A stretch of 64,000 nt of DNA. Source: Pseudomonadota bacterium. GTDB taxonomy: Bacteria > Pseudomonadota > Alphaproteobacteria > Rhizobiales > Pleomorphomonadaceae. Shown here in pieces: positions 8,827-19,666 of the stretch; position 1 is the stretch's first letter; each line of letters begins with the position of its first letter. The notes beneath the pieces were generated by a model. The model was not told the DNA's origin and did no database searches. It was given only the letters and a program-made list of their open reading frames with translations. The stretch is taken from assembly GCA_018262505.1 (NCBI GenBank), contig JAGSYV010000005.1, forward strand, positions 1 through 64,000, written 5' to 3'. The position numbers were made by a program, and so were the translations under genes.

Positions 8827-10431
8827 TCAAGCGCCGGCGTGGCCGTTCTTGAGAAGCTTGTAGGTGATGGAATCGTCGAGAGCTTCGAATGAGGCTTCAA
8901 CAATGTTGGCCGACACGCCGACCGTCGACCAGCGGCGGCCGGTGGCGCGATCAAGGCTTTCGATCAGCACGCGCGTTACGGCACCGGTGCCACCGTTCAG
9001 GATGCGCACCTTATAATCGACCAGTTCCAGCGCTGCGATCTCGGCCTGGTACTTGCCGATATCCTTGCGGAGCGCCTGGTCGAGAGCGTTGACCGGGCCG
9101 TTGCCTTCGGCCACCGACATCAAGATATCGTCGTCCACCTTCACCTTGACCACCGCCTCGGTGACGACCACGCGTTCACCGACGGCGTTGATGCGGCTCT
9201 CCACCATGGTGCGGTAGGAGATGACGTCATAGAAATGCGGCACGTCGCCGAGGTGGCGTAGCGCCAGCAATTCAAAAGATGCGTCAGCCGCCTCGTAGGA
9301 ATAGCCGCGCGCCTCGCGCTCCTTGAGTTCGGCAAGCAGGCCGACCAGGCGGCGATCGTCCTTCGCATAGGCAATGCCCTGCCGATCGAGTTCGGCGAAC
9401 AAATTCGAGCGACCAGCCTGATCCGAGACCAGCAGGCGGCGGCGATTGCCGACGCTCTCCGGGCTGACGTGTTCGTAGGTGCGCGGGTCTTTCAGGATAG
9501 CCGAAGCGTGGATGCCCGCCTTGGTGGCGAAAGCAGAGAGGCCGACATAGGGGGCATGGCGATTGGGGGCACGATTGATGATCTCATCGAAGGCCCGCGA
9601 CTGCTGCGTCAACGTTTTCAACTGCTCGGGCGTCACGCCGGTATCGTAGCGACTGGCGAACTCGTCCTTCAGCACCAGCGTCGGCAGGATGGTGGTGAGG
9701 TTGGCGTTGCCGCACCGCTCGCCGATACCGTTGAGCGTGCCCTGAACCTGGCGGACACCGGCGGAAATGGCGGCGAGCGAATTGGCCACGGCCTGCCCGG
9801 TGTCATCGTGGGCATGAATGCCCAACCGGTCGCCCGGCACCACCTTGGCAACCGCCGACACGATTCTGGCCACCTCGTGCGGCATGGAGCCGCCGTTGGT
9901 GTCGCACAGCACGATCCAACGCGCACCGGCGTCGAAGGCGGTTTTCGCGCAGGCGAGCGCGTAATCGGCATTGGCCTTGTAGCCATCGAAGAAATGTTCG
10001 CAGTCGACGATGGCCTCGCGACCGGCCTTCACCGCCGCCTCAACCGACTGGCGAATGCAATCGAGATTATCCTCGGGCGTCGTCTTCAAGGCGACGTCGA
10101 CATGATAATCCCAGGATTTGGCGACGAAGGTCACCGCGTCGACCGGCGCGGCGAGCAGCGCGGCAATGCCGGGGTCGTTGGAAAGCGATACCCCGGGACG
10201 CTTGGTCATGCCGAAGGCGGCGAAGCGCGCCTTGGTCGTCCGCTTTTCGGCAAAGAAGGCGTCGTCGGTCGGGTTGGCGCCGGGATAGCCGCCCTCGATG
10301 TAGGAAAAGCCCAACTCCTCGATGAGGCGTGCGACGATGATCTTCTCCTCGACGGAAAAGTCGATGCCCGATGTCTGGGCACCGTCGCGCAACGTCGTAT
10401 CGTAGAGATAAAGGCGGGCTTTGTCCGTCAT
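8827..10431 (-). CDS. cimA: Citramalate synthase
   Basis: A 534-residue enzyme condensing acetyl-CoA and pyruvate to (R)-citramalate, which feeds isoleucine synthesis without threonine. The N-terminal TIM barrel of the DRE-TIM metallolyase group shows LYDTTLRDGAQ at 8-18, the metal-binding HAHDDTGQ near 213-220 and GERCGNANL near 242-250. The C-terminal LeuA-type allosteric dimer domain covers about 385-525. The length and C-terminal domain favour CimA over 2-isopropylmalate synthase or homocitrate synthase. The gene follows the proline iminopeptidase gene by 64 bases on the same strand, with a hairpin between. Confidence 0.9.
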   Translation of the reverse strand: MTDKARLYLYDTTLRDGAQTSGIDFSVEEKIIVARLIEELGFSYIEGGYPGANPTDDAFFAEKRTTKARFAAFGMTKRPGVSLSNDPGIAALLAAPVDAVTFVAKSWDYHVDVALKTTPEDNLDCIRQSVEAAVKAGREAIVDCEHFFDGYKANADYALACAKTAFDAGARWIVLCDTNGGSMPHEVARIVSAVAKVVPGDRLGIHAHDDTGQAVANSLAAISAGVRQVQGTLNGIGERCGNANLTTILPTLVLKDEFASRYDTGVTPEQLKTLTQQSRAFDEIINRAPNRHAPYVGLSAFATKAGIHASAILKDPRTYEHVSPESVGNRRRLLVSDQAGRSNLFAELDRQGIAYAKDDRRLVGLLAELKEREARGYSYEAADASFELLALRHLGDVPHFYDVISYRTMVESRINAVGERVVVTEAVVKVKVDDDILMSVAEGNGPVNALDQALRKDIGKYQAEIAALELVDYKVRILNGGTGAVTRVLIESLDRATGRRWSTVGVSANIVEASFEALDDSITYKLLKNGHAGA

Positions 10432-10455
10432 GGTCGCGAACTCGTTTCGACGTGT

Positions 10456-10476
10456 GGCGAGCGGTGCTCGCTCGCC
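10456..10476. other. Hairpin between the pip and cimA genes
   Basis: A perfect 8-bp stem GGCGAGCG/CGCTCGCC with a five-base loop lies between the pip stop and the cimA start. It has no T-run on the minus strand, so it is at best a weak terminator or an mRNA-stability element. Confidence 0.4.
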
Positions 10477-10495
10477 TTGGGGTGTTTCGTCCGAC

Positions 10496-11449
<954 letters not shown>

Positions 11450-11929
11450 TCAGGCTTTCGGCAGCGGCCAGACGGGCGTGTCGTGGTCTGGGTGCTGGTT
11501 GGAAATGACGTCGTTCAGGAATTCAGCGCCCTCGAAGCCCTCGTCGGTACGAACGCGTTTCAACGATGGCAGGCTCGCGGTGAAGGGCAGTTCGGCCTCG
11601 ACGCCATACTGGACGGTTGGCGGCAAGGCAGCAGGGTCGTCAAAGGCACCGGCGGCGATCGACGGTTCGTAACCATCGGCTTCATAGGTGAGCGGCGTGC
11701 CGCAGTCGGCGCAGAAGCCACGCGAGACGTGGTTGGACGAGCGATAGAGCTTGCGGCTCCCGCGCGTCCAGCTGACGCCCCCGACCTCGAAGGCAACGAA
11801 AGGCGCGAAGTAGTTGCCGACCGCCTTCTGGCACATGCGGCAATGACAGATCGATACGGAAGAGACCTTGCCGCTGTCGCAGGAAAAGCGGATGGCGCCG
11901 CATTGGCAGCCGCCGGTCAGAATGGTCAT
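11450..11929 (-). CDS. GFA family zinc protein
   Basis: A 159-residue protein of the glutathione-dependent formaldehyde-activating (Gfa/CENP-V) family. The zinc-binding cysteines are present as CQCGAIR near the N-terminus, CHCRMC at about 28-33 and FCADCGTPL at about 72-80. The family's founding enzyme makes S-hydroxymethylglutathione, but most homologues have no proven activity, so only the fold is claimed. Start at MTILTGGCQCG (11929), with a possible five-residue extension to 11944. It is followed closely by pip. Confidence 0.85.
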   Translation of the reverse strand: MTILTGGCQCGAIRFSCDSGKVSSVSICHCRMCQKAVGNYFAPFVAFEVGGVSWTRGSRKLYRSSNHVSRGFCADCGTPLTYEADGYEPSIAAGAFDDPAALPPTVQYGVEAELPFTASLPSLKRVRTDEGFEGAEFLNDVISNQHPDHDTPVWPLPKA

Positions 11930-11958
11930 GGCAATCTCTCCCATTGCTTTGCGCTACC

Positions 11959-13323
11959 TTACCTTTTCACGTCCCAGGTGGTCTCGATCTCGCCCGTGTT
12001 CTTGTTCTTGGCGTCCATCAGCACCACGCCCATGGCGACAAGCTCGTCACGAATGCGGTCGCTTTCGGCGAAATTCTTCGCCTTGCGCGCTTCAAGGCGG
12101 GCAGCAATCAATGCCTTGACCTTGCTCTCGTCGATATCGGCGGCTGGGCGCCGTGCTGCCCAGGCGCTGGCGCTTTCGCCGAGGAAACCAAGAAGGCGCA
12201 ACGATGCCGATAGCGTCGCCGGATCACCCTTGACCGCATGCAGCTCGGCGATAGCTTTCGCCGTATTGAGATCGTCGCTGAGCGCTTCGATCAGCCCTTC
12301 CGACGGTTGGCCAGGCGCTACGTCGGCGGCGATGGCATACCAATCGTCGAGCGTCTTCCAGCCATCTTCGAGGCCCTTGATGGTAAAGTCGATCGGCTGG
12401 CGATAATGCGTCTTCAGCATGTTGAAGCGCAGCACCTCACCGGGCCAGTCGTCCAACAGCTCGCGGATGGTGAAGAAGTTGCCGAGCGACTTCGACATCT
12501 TCTCGCCCTCGACTTGCAGGAAGCCGTTGTGCATGAAGACGTTGGCCATCACGTCCTTGTGGAAGGCGCAACGCGACTGGGCGACCTCGTTCTCGTGATG
12601 CGGAAAGACCAGATCGATGCCACCGCCATGAATATCGAAGGTCTCGCCCAGATGCTTCCAGCTCATGGCCGAGCATTCGATGTGCCAGCCGGGACGACCC
12701 CTGCCCCACGGACTGGCCCAGCCGGGCTCATCGTCCGAGGACGGCTTCCACAGCACGAAGTCCATCGGGTCGCGCTTGTAGGGTGCCACCTCGACGCGGG
12801 CGCCCGCCATCATGTCATCGAGAGAGCGCCGGGCCAGCGTGCCGTAGTCCGGCATGGCCGGCACGTGAAACAGCGCATGCCCCTCGGCGACATAGGCGAA
12901 CCCGCCGGCGATCAGCCGTTCGATGATGGCGATCATCTCGGCGATATGCTCGGTGGCACGCGGCGTTACCGTCGGCTTGAGGCAGCCGAGTTCGGTCACG
13001 TCCTGCTCGAACTGAGCGTAGGTTTTTTCGGTGAGATCACGGATCGCCTCGACGGGCGGCACGCCGGGATAGTCGCGGACGGCGCGCGCATTGATCTTGT
13101 CGTCGACGTCGGTGATGTTGCGCACGTAAGTGACGTGCGCCTCGCCGTAGACATGCCGCAGCAAACGATAGAGCACGTCGAAGACGATCACCGGCCGGGC
13201 GTTGCCGATATGGGCGAAGTCATAAACCGTGGGGCCACACACGTACATGCGGACGTTGCCGGCGTCGATCGGAACGAAATCGTCCTTGCCACGCGTCAGC
13301 GTGTTGTAGAGTCTGAGTGCCAA
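11959..13323 (-). CDS. cysS: Cysteinyl-tRNA synthetase
   Basis: Attaches cysteine to tRNA-Cys in the cytosol. The class I Rossmann core shows [18 protein letters not shown] near residues 28-45, the HIGH-type motif FAHIGNARP, zinc-site residues in [12 protein letters not shown] and [15 protein letters not shown], and the KMSKS loop EKMSKSLGN. About 454 residues. The TTG at 13323 is proposed as start because it gives the family-typical opening [11 protein letters not shown] and lies eight bases after an AGGGGAGA site; in-frame alternatives are ATG 13344 and TTG 13353. Confidence 0.93.
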   Translation of the reverse strand: MALRLYNTLTRGKDDFVPIDAGNVRMYVCGPTVYDFAHIGNARPVIVFDVLYRLLRHVYGEAHVTYVRNITDVDDKINARAVRDYPGVPPVEAIRDLTEKTYAQFEQDVTELGCLKPTVTPRATEHIAEMIAIIERLIAGGFAYVAEGHALFHVPAMPDYGTLARRSLDDMMAGARVEVAPYKRDPMDFVLWKPSSDDEPGWASPWGRGRPGWHIECSAMSWKHLGETFDIHGGGIDLVFPHHENEVAQSRCAFHKDVMANVFMHNGFLQVEGEKMSKSLGNFFTIRELLDDWPGEVLRFNMLKTHYRQPIDFTIKGLEDGWKTLDDWYAIAADVAPGQPSEGLIEALSDDLNTAKAIAELHAVKGDPATLSASLRLLGFLGESASAWAARRPAADIDESKVKALIAARLEARKAKNFAESDRIRDELVAMGVVLMDAKNKNTGEIETTWDVKR

Positions 13324-13543
13324 AAGCCCGTCTCCCCTCGCCATGAAACGCAAAACACGTTACCGCCGGGCCGGCCGGGGGAACCCATCATCCGCTCTGG
13401 TCTTCGGAAAGATCGTGACGGGGACGTCCGCGGCCAGCGTGAAGCTCAGCCACAAATAATGCTGGCGGTAATGGTGATGCGCGCGTCCCGGAACATGGCC
13501 GTCGATATGCCTGCAAACGCCGTTCGCCGTCAAGGGAAGCGAC

Positions 13544-13576
13544 AAAAAAACGCCGACCGCGACCTGCGGACGGCGG
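13544..13576 (-). terminator. Rho-independent terminator after the CreA gene
   Basis: On the minus strand a 10-bp GC-rich stem with one mismatch and a short loop is followed by seven T, 28 bases beyond the CreA stop. Confidence 0.8.
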
Positions 13577-13603
13577 CTTGCGGAATTCGCATGGGTCTTG
13601 GCT

Positions 13604-14125
13604 TTATTTCAGCCAATCACTGCACTTTGTCGCCGGCGCATCGCCCCAGGGCATGATCGGGACAGTGGAGGTGGAGTTCTTGGGGCTGCCCTCGATCAGC
13701 TTGTCGGAATAGACGAGGTAAACCAGGACATTGCGCTTGACGTCACAGCCACGGACGATCTGCATCTTCTTGAAGAACAGCGAGCGGCTCTGGCGATACA
13801 TGTCGGAGCCCTGCTCGAACTTTTCCTTGAAGCTGATCGGTCCGACCTGCCGACAAGCCAGCGAGATGTCCGAGGTCTCCTCGGCAAGACCCAGCATGCC
13901 CTCGACGCCCCCCTTTTCCGGCAGCGTGAAATGGCAGGCGACGCCATCCACCACGGGGTCGTCGATGGCATAGACGGCGAGCTTGTGATCGGGCGTCAGA
14001 AAGTGCCAGACGGTCGACCGCTTGAAGATCAGATCCGGATCATCGGAAGCCGAGGCAAGCGAGGGCAGAAGGACTGCGAAACACAGGACCATAAAGGCCA
14101 TGACCGATTTGGCAACATCACGCAT
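13604..14125 (-). CDS. creA: CreA family secreted protein
   Basis: A 173-residue protein of the CreA family, conserved but of unknown function and usually exported. The start ATG at 14125 gives an N-terminal signal peptide (hydrophobic MAFMVLCFAVLLPSLASA at about 8-25). The family core begins DPDLIFKRSTVW and continues with DPVVDGVACHFT, then GLAEETSDISLACRQVGPI, and ends in SDWLK. The long in-frame upstream extension is arginine-rich and overlaps the neighbouring lipase-like gene, so it was rejected. A terminator follows. Confidence 0.88.
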   Translation of the reverse strand: MRDVAKSVMAFMVLCFAVLLPSLASASDDPDLIFKRSTVWHFLTPDHKLAVYAIDDPVVDGVACHFTLPEKGGVEGMLGLAEETSDISLACRQVGPISFKEKFEQGSDMYRQSRSLFFKKMQIVRGCDVKRNVLVYLVYSDKLIEGSPKNSTSTVPIMPWGDAPATKCSDWLK

Positions 14126-14211
14126 TTTGGACACCCCGGTTTCGGCAGACCAGATTGGTTCCAGCCGCGCATGCCGGACATATAGGCGCCCATCGCGGCC
14201 GGCCAAGCCCT

Positions 14212-14994
14212 TTAGCGAAAGACCTCTGCACCAAGCGCACCAGCGGCGGCGCCTTGCAGCATCAGGCCGAGCGCAACGTATCCCTCTGTCGAGAAATGAA
14301 GATTGTCCTCGGCATAGTTGCCGCAGGACAAAGCTTCTGCTCCGGCGCCTTCGGCGGGCTGCGATCGGCGATATTGCCCGCACGTGAAGGCATCATCGTC
14401 AATCACCACGGGGTGAACCTTGTCGAAACGCTTCCCGAGCGCGGCAATCGCGCGGTTCACGTCCAGACGGCGATCATCAAGGGCGTGGAAATCGGTGCCG
14501 CGCGGCGGAATGGTCAGCACAAGCACCGACGTTTCAGGCCACAAGCGGCGCAATCTTTCAACAATGGTCTCGATGCCGATTGCCACGGCGCAGGCTGGCG
14601 TGCCGGCGCCGAGATCGTTGGTGCCGATCAGAAGCCCGGCCGCCGAGGGACGGAGATCTTTCAGGTTGGTCTTTTCGAGCCGCCAGAGCACATTGGGCAC
14701 CCGGTCACCGCCCACCGCGAAGTCGTAGATGGCGGTCGACGGAAAGGCGGCGGGAAGATCGGTACGCCAGCCGGCAAGCAGAGAGTCGCCCAGCAGAACC
14801 ACGTCGGCCCGCTCCGGACGAGCCGCCTGCACTGTCAGCGTTTCCTTGAGGCTTGCATAGATCAGCGTCCGCTGCGGGGTCAGCGTGAGATCGATGGCAA
14901 TGGGGTCACAGGCCGGTTCCTCCGCCCTGGCCTTCGGGGATGCCAACAAGACGGTCAGAAGGCAGAGGGCAATAGCGAAACCATACACTCGCAT
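14212..14994 (-). CDS. Secreted SGNH/GDSL-type hydrolase
   Basis: A 260-residue exported protein with a cleavable signal peptide (MRVYGFAIALCLLTVLLASPKARA) and an SGNH hydrolase fold. Block I is VVLLGDSLLAGW (about 65-76, nucleophile Ser), block II the Gly in DFAVGGDRV, block III IGTNDLG (about 123-129), and block V the NLHFSTEGY Asp/His-type region near the C-terminus, where the expected Asp is replaced by Asn-Leu-His. It probably cleaves an ester or acetyl group on a polysaccharide or lipid; the substrate is unknown. It lies 21 bases downstream of gltX on the same strand. Confidence 0.8.
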   Translation of the reverse strand: MRVYGFAIALCLLTVLLASPKARAEEPACDPIAIDLTLTPQRTLIYASLKETLTVQAARPERADVVLLGDSLLAGWRTDLPAAFPSTAIYDFAVGGDRVPNVLWRLEKTNLKDLRPSAAGLLIGTNDLGAGTPACAVAIGIETIVERLRRLWPETSVLVLTIPPRGTDFHALDDRRLDVNRAIAALGKRFDKVHPVVIDDDAFTCGQYRRSQPAEGAGAEALSCGNYAEDNLHFSTEGYVALGLMLQGAAAGALGAEVFR

Positions 14995-15015
14995 CGCCGT
15001 CTCCTCATGCGAACT

Positions 15016-16392
15016 TCAAGCGCCGATCGCAGCGGAAAGGCGCTCCCCCACCGCCTCGGCGCCAATCAACGGCAAGAGTGGCGCCAGTTCCGGCCCGTGG
15101 TCGAGCCCGGTCAACGCCTTGCGCAATGGCAAGAAGAGCTCGCGCCCCTTGCGGCCGGTCCTTGCCTTCAGCGCCGCTGTCCATTCGCGGAAGCTATCCT
15201 CGGTCCATGGCTCGGGAGGCAGCGCGTCGCGCGCTGCTTCCAGGAAATCGCGGTCGGCCTCCTCGACCAACGGCGTCACCGGACCGGTGACCAGTTTCCA
15301 CCACTCAGCGGCGTCGGACAGGCGGGTGCAGTTGCCCTTCACCGCCTGCCAGAAGGCGGGATGGGCGGGAATGCCGAGATCGGTCAACCGCTTTTGAACG
15401 GTGGCGAAATCGAGACCGTGGACGATGCGGGCATTCAGCGTCTTGAGCTCGCTCGGGTCGAAGCGGGCAGACGAACGGGAGACGGCGGCGAGATCGAAGT
15501 TATTGGCGAGATCGGCAAGCGATCCCACCATTTCGACAGAGTGCGACGTACCGACACTGACGGCGAGCGAGGCCACGGCCTCCGGCTCGTAACCCTCGGC
15601 GCGCAGAGTTCGCAACGACAGCGACCCCGTCCGCTTGGAAAAGCCTTCGCCGGTGGCATCGGTCAAAAGGTTGTGGTGGGCAAAGATCGGGACGGCGCCG
15701 CCCAGAGCCTCGAACAAGGCGATCTGCACGCCGGTATTGGTGATGTGGTCGCCGCCTCGGATGATGTGGGTGACGGCGGTGTCGATGTCGTCGACCACAG
15801 AGGTCAGCGTATAGAGGTAAGTGCCATCTTCGCGGATCAGCACCGGATCGGACAGCGATGCGAGATCGACCGTTTCCTCGCCGCGGCAGAGATCCTGCCA
15901 ATGCACGAGGTGGCGGCTTGGTGACAGCGGGTCGCTGTCGAAATTGGGCAGCAGGAAGCGCCAGTGTGGCTGCCGCCCCTCAGCCTCAAGGCGGGCACGG
16001 TCGTCGGCGGTCAGCTTCAATGCGGCCCGGTCGTAGACCGGCGGCAGATGTCGGGCCAGCCGGCGCTTGCGGCCATATTCCAGCTCTTCGGCCGTCTCGT
16101 AGCAGGGATAGAGCCGCCCCTTGGCAATCAGATCGGCCCTGGCAACGGCGTAGCGGTCGAGCCGGTCCGACTGGCGGAAAGACGTATGCGGGCGGATGCC
16201 AAGCCAAGCGAGGTCGGCGACGATGTTCGCCGCGAACTCTTCGGTGGATCGGGCGCGGTCCGTGTCGTCAAAGCGAAGGATGAACTGGCCGCCGGTCTTG
16301 AGCGCGAACAGCCAGTTAAACAGCGCGGGACGGGCGTTGCCGATATGGATATTGCCGGTGGGGGACGGCGCGAAGCGGACGACAGTGTTCAT
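15016..16392 (-). CDS. gltX: Glutamyl-tRNA synthetase, FSKR-type
   Basis: A class I aminoacyl-tRNA synthetase of 458 residues. The HIGH-type motif is [19 protein letters not shown] at about 9-27; the second signature loop is [12 protein letters not shown] (about 251-262), with FSKR in place of the usual K(L/I)SKR. Alphaproteobacteria commonly carry two GluRS copies, one with this variant loop; in related systems the copies differ in preference for tRNA-Glu and tRNA-Gln. The C-terminal anticodon domain is present but compact. The start ATG at 16392 is directly followed by [10 protein letters not shown], as expected. Confidence 0.9.
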   Translation of the reverse strand: MNTVVRFAPSPTGNIHIGNARPALFNWLFALKTGGQFILRFDDTDRARSTEEFAANIVADLAWLGIRPHTSFRQSDRLDRYAVARADLIAKGRLYPCYETAEELEYGRKRRLARHLPPVYDRAALKLTADDRARLEAEGRQPHWRFLLPNFDSDPLSPSRHLVHWQDLCRGEETVDLASLSDPVLIREDGTYLYTLTSVVDDIDTAVTHIIRGGDHITNTGVQIALFEALGGAVPIFAHHNLLTDATGEGFSKRTGSLSLRTLRAEGYEPEAVASLAVSVGTSHSVEMVGSLADLANNFDLAAVSRSSARFDPSELKTLNARIVHGLDFATVQKRLTDLGIPAHPAFWQAVKGNCTRLSDAAEWWKLVTGPVTPLVEEADRDFLEAARDALPPEPWTEDSFREWTAALKARTGRKGRELFLPLRKALTGLDHGPELAPLLPLIGAEAVGERLSAAIGA

Positions 16393-16477
16393 GATCGTGG
16401 TTTTAACCGAGACCGGGCGCGAATGTCAGAGGGCATTTTCAGGAAGATAACAATTGCAAAGTGCATTCGTTCCCGCC

Positions 16478-16876
16478 TTATGCCTTGCGCGCCCACCGTC
16501 CCTCTCCATCCTGCTGCCAGTAGGTGACCTCGAGCCCGCGTCCTTTCAATGTCTTCCAGGCCGCGCGGGCTTCGGCCAGTGCCGTGTCGTCGGTGCCGTC
16601 GAAAATCAGTACCAGACGCTCGTAGCGTTCGGCGTCGTCGGGCAGAGGCGCCCGGTCGACGAGAAAGCGGACGGTTGCGTCGTTGGGCGCTTCCGGACCA
16701 GTTGCGAGATAGACGGGCTGCAGGGCGGCGTGACCATCGCCCGCGGTGCCGTGCGGCAGGAAGGCGGCGTCATCGAACGTCCATAGATGACTGTCGAGGG
16801 CGGCGAGTCGCTCCGGCGTTCCGGCTTCCACCACCACACGCCAGCCGCGTTCGACCGACTTCTGCAGGAGTTGCGC
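16478..16876 (-). pseudogene. holC: DNA polymerase III chi subunit, 5' end missing
   Basis: HolC links the clamp loader to SSB during replication. The remaining 132 residues match the family from [15 protein letters not shown] through GRLCP-equivalent middle segments to the tail VTYWQQDGEGRWARKA, but the usual first 15-20 residues (a region like EVLFYHL) and the start codon are gone. Directly upstream, in another frame, the pepA coding sequence stops matching its family at the same place (about 16,876). The simplest reading is a deletion that removed the pepA stop, the intergenic spacer and the holC start. If real, holC would be untranslated or would need an internal start. Confidence 0.8.
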
Positions 16877-18348
16877 ACCAGACGATCCAGCAGACGCACA
16901 CCAAAGCCGGAAGCCCAGGCCTTGTTGATGTCGGTTTCCGGGCTCGACATGGCCGTGCCGGCGATATCGAGATGCGCCCACGGCGTTTCGCCGACAAAAC
17001 GCTTCAGGAACTGCGCCGCCGTGATCGAACCGGCATTGCGGCCACCGGAGTTCTTCATGTCGGCGAAGCGGCTGTCGATCAGCTTGTCGTATTCCGACCC
17101 CATCGGCATGCGCCACAGACGCTCGCCGGTATCCTCGCCGGCCTTGACGAGGTCGCCCGCCAGTTGGTCGTCATTGGAGAACAGACCGGCCATCTGCGCA
17201 CCGAGCGCCACCAAGATGGCGCCGGTCAGCGTGGCGAGATTGATCATGAAAGCCGGCTTGAAGCGGTCGGCCGCATAGGTCAGCACGTCGGCAAGGACGA
17301 GCCGGCCTTCGGCATCGGTATTGACCACCTCGATGGTCTGGCCGGACAGCGAGGTCAGAATGTCGCCGGGGCGGTAGGAACCGCCGTCGGGCATGTTCTC
17401 GACGATGCCGAGCAGGCCGATGGCGTTGACCTTGGCCTTGCGACCGGCCAGAGCCCGGAACAGGCCGGTGACGGCGGCCGCGCCGCCCATGTCGGCCTTC
17501 ATGTCCTCCATGCCGGCGGCCGGCTTGATGGAAATGCCGCCCGAATCGAAGACGAGTCCTTTGCCGATGAATACGACCGGCCGATCGTCACTCTTGCCGC
17601 CGTTCCACTTCATGACGACGACGCGCGGCGGCCGAACCGATCCCTGGGCCACGGCCAGCAGCGCACCCATGCCGATCTTGCGAAGATCCTTCTCGCCGAG
17701 CACTTCCACGTCGACACCGAGCTTTTTCAGTTTCTCGGCTTCGGCGGCGAATTCCTGCGGACCGAACGCGTTGGGCGCCTCGTGGACGAGGTCGCGAGCA
17801 ATCACCACGCCTTCGGCCACCGCTTCGGTTTCGGCCCAGGCCTTCTTGAGCTTGCCGGCGTGTTCGGCCACGACCGTGACGGCAACGGAAATCGGCGCGT
17901 CGTCCTTCTTGACCGTCTTGTATTTGTCGAACTCGTAGGCACGCAGGCGAAGGCCCAGAAGGAACTCGGCGCCGAGTTCGGGCGCGAGCGGCCCGCCGGT
18001 CGTCTCGAGAATCACCGTCGCCGCCTTAGCCTTGATCTCCTTCAGCTTGCCATAGACCTGGCCGCCCAGCTTCAATGCTGCCTTGTCGTCGAATTCGGCG
18101 GCCGCACCGACGCCGGCCAGAATCAGCCGGCCGGCCGACAGACCGGCAGGCGCGAGGATATCGAGGAACGAGCCGGCCTTGCCCGAGAAGCCGGTGGCCG
18201 CCACGGCGCGAGCGAGACCACCGGTCAGCTGATCGAGCACGGTACTCCCCACGACGCCGGCCTTGTTGTCCGGATCGACAAGCACAACCAGCACCGGGGC
18301 ATCGGCCTCGAGTGTCTTAGAAAAAGAAAGAGTTGGAGCAGCCGCCAT
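16606..18348 (-). CDS. pepA: Leucyl aminopeptidase, 3' end fused out of frame into holC
   Basis: A cytosolic M17 metallopeptidase releasing N-terminal residues. The start ATG at 18348 has a GGAAG site. The catalytic domain is intact: [19 protein letters not shown] (metal-site Lys and Asp), [25 protein letters not shown] (metal-binding Asp and Glu, catalytic Arg), and [14 protein letters not shown]. Family similarity ends at GVRLLDRLV (codon at 16876), where a few more residues and a stop would be expected. The frame instead reads about 90 residues of Ser/Pro/Arg-rich sequence that is the holC gene in the wrong frame, to a stop at 16606. The enzyme core is complete, so it could still be active. 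Confidence 0.85.
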   Translation of the reverse strand: MAAAPTLSFSKTLEADAPVLVVLVDPDNKAGVVGSTVLDQLTGGLARAVAATGFSGKAGSFLDILAPAGLSAGRLILAGVGAAAEFDDKAALKLGGQVYGKLKEIKAKAATVILETTGGPLAPELGAEFLLGLRLRAYEFDKYKTVKKDDAPISVAVTVVAEHAGKLKKAWAETEAVAEGVVIARDLVHEAPNAFGPQEFAAEAEKLKKLGVDVEVLGEKDLRKIGMGALLAVAQGSVRPPRVVVMKWNGGKSDDRPVVFIGKGLVFDSGGISIKPAAGMEDMKADMGGAAAVTGLFRALAGRKAKVNAIGLLGIVENMPDGGSYRPGDILTSLSGQTIEVVNTDAEGRLVLADVLTYAADRFKPAFMINLATLTGAILVALGAQMAGLFSNDDQLAGDLVKAGEDTGERLWRMPMGSEYDKLIDSRFADMKNSGGRNAGSITAAQFLKRFVGETPWAHLDIAGTAMSSPETDINKAWASGFGVRLLDRLVRNSCRSRSNAAGVWWWKPERRSDSPPSTVIYGRSMTPPSCRTAPRAMVTPPCSPSISQLVRKRPTTQPSAFSSTGRLCPTTPNATSVWY

Positions 18349-18421
18349 GATTTCTTCCTGATTGCCGGGCACCCCTAAGCGGGCGCGGTCCGGATCTGCC
18401 GGCCGAATGTGGCGCTTGTAC

Positions 18422-18444
18422 CCCGAAAATTTACCCTTTTCGGG
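18422..18444. repeat. Inverted repeat between the divergent pepA and lptF genes
   Basis: An 8-bp perfect palindrome CCCGAAAA/TTTTCGGG with a seven-base spacer lies between the pepA start (18348) and the lptF start (18515). It could be an operator for either gene or a hairpin in the lptF leader. It has no T-run in either direction long enough for a terminator. Confidence 0.45.
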
Positions 18445-18514
18445 AAGGAAGGATTCACTATAGGTCTGCTAGCCTCGGCTTTCCTGCCGCCGGCGGGTCT
18501 GACATGGGGTCACA

Positions 18515-19666
18515 ATGCGGCGCTTCGGCACCTATCTGTTTTCGCGAACACTCTACGCCTTCCTGGGCGTAATGTTGACGCTCGCCGGTATTGCATGGGT
18601 GACGCAGGCGCTCCGCCGGTTCGACCTTGTGACGGCCAAGGGACAGGCGATTGCCGTGTATCTCGGCCTTACTCTGCTGTCGATGCCACGCGTCCTGGGC
18701 GTCGTGGCTCCCTTTGCGCTGGTGGTGGCTCTGGTCCTGGTCCTGCAGCGCTTGCAGTCGGAAAGCGGCATCGTGGCCATCACGGCGGCCGGGGTATCGC
18801 AGCGACGCCTTGTCCTGCCCTTCATCGCCGCGGCGATGACGGTGTCGATTTTCATCGCGGCGCTGGCCTTCTGGTTCAATCCGGGCGCTTCGCGCTCCGT
18901 CGTCGACATGATGCAGTCGGTGCGGGCGGATATCGTCGCCAACGTCATCCAGCCTGGCCGTTTCACTCAGGTCGATACCGGCCTGACATTCCATATCCGC
19001 AATCGCGATGGCGACGGATCGTTGCTCGATCTTTTCATCCTCGACGATCGCAGCCCGGAATTCTCATATACCTATTCGGCCAAGCGCGGCCGCGTCGCCG
19101 AGGTGACGGGCCGTTCGATGATCGTAATGGAACAGGGGACCATCGAACGGAAAGCCAAAGTCAGCGGCGCCAATACGTTCGTCACCTTCGGCTCCTACGC
19201 CTTCGATCTCAGCCAACTCAGTGCGAAATCAGGCAACGCAAATTACGGACTGTCGGAGCGGACGCTGGGCGAGCTTCTCGACCTGCGCAAGACCGATGAC
19301 GATCCGGAGATTGCCCCGGAGATCATGAACCGCCTCGCCGAGCCGATCTATCCGCTGGCTCAAACCCTGGCCGTCTTCTTGTTCCTGGGTTTTCCGACCA
19401 GCAATCGACGGGGCCAGACGCTGCCGGTAACCATGGCCATTATCGTGGGGTCGTTGGTGCGCGTGCTCGGATTCGCCGTCATGGGAATCTCAAAGGGAGC
19501 GCCGGAAATATCCTTCATGGCCGTCGCAGCGCCGACGCTGCTTACCGTCGTCTTCGCGATCATGATCGTCGTCGGCGTGCATCCGGTCGTTTCCACCGGC
19601 TTCATGGACAACCTGATCGACCGGCTGCGGCGAGCGATCATGGGCAGGCAGGAGGCGGCCCGATGA
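18515..19666 (+). CDS. lptF: LPS export ABC permease LptF
   Basis: A 383-residue inner-membrane subunit of the LptB2FG transporter that extracts lipopolysaccharide and passes it to the LptA/C bridge. It belongs to the YjgP/YjgQ family: two N-terminal membrane helices, conserved LLSMPRVLGVVAPFALVVA (about 54-72), a periplasmic beta-jellyroll region (about 130-260), and helices at the C-terminal end. Length is typical. It is first in a tight run of lptF, lptG and lptD that share 4-base overlaps, so production of the three is probably coupled. Confidence 0.93.
   Translation: MRRFGTYLFSRTLYAFLGVMLTLAGIAWVTQALRRFDLVTAKGQAIAVYLGLTLLSMPRVLGVVAPFALVVALVLVLQRLQSESGIVAITAAGVSQRRLVLPFIAAAMTVSIFIAALAFWFNPGASRSVVDMMQSVRADIVANVIQPGRFTQVDTGLTFHIRNRDGDGSLLDLFILDDRSPEFSYTYSAKRGRVAEVTGRSMIVMEQGTIERKAKVSGANTFVTFGSYAFDLSQLSAKSGNANYGLSERTLGELLDLRKTDDDPEIAPEIMNRLAEPIYPLAQTLAVFLFLGFPTSNRRGQTLPVTMAIIVGSLVRVLGFAVMGISKGAPEISFMAVAAPTLLTVVFAIMIVVGVHPVVSTGFMDNLIDRLRRAIMGRQEAAR

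Noticed and set aside
13360..13545. A 61-codon minus-strand frame between cysS and creA
   Set aside because: No ribosome site, no motif, and it ends next to a terminator of another gene; probably chance.
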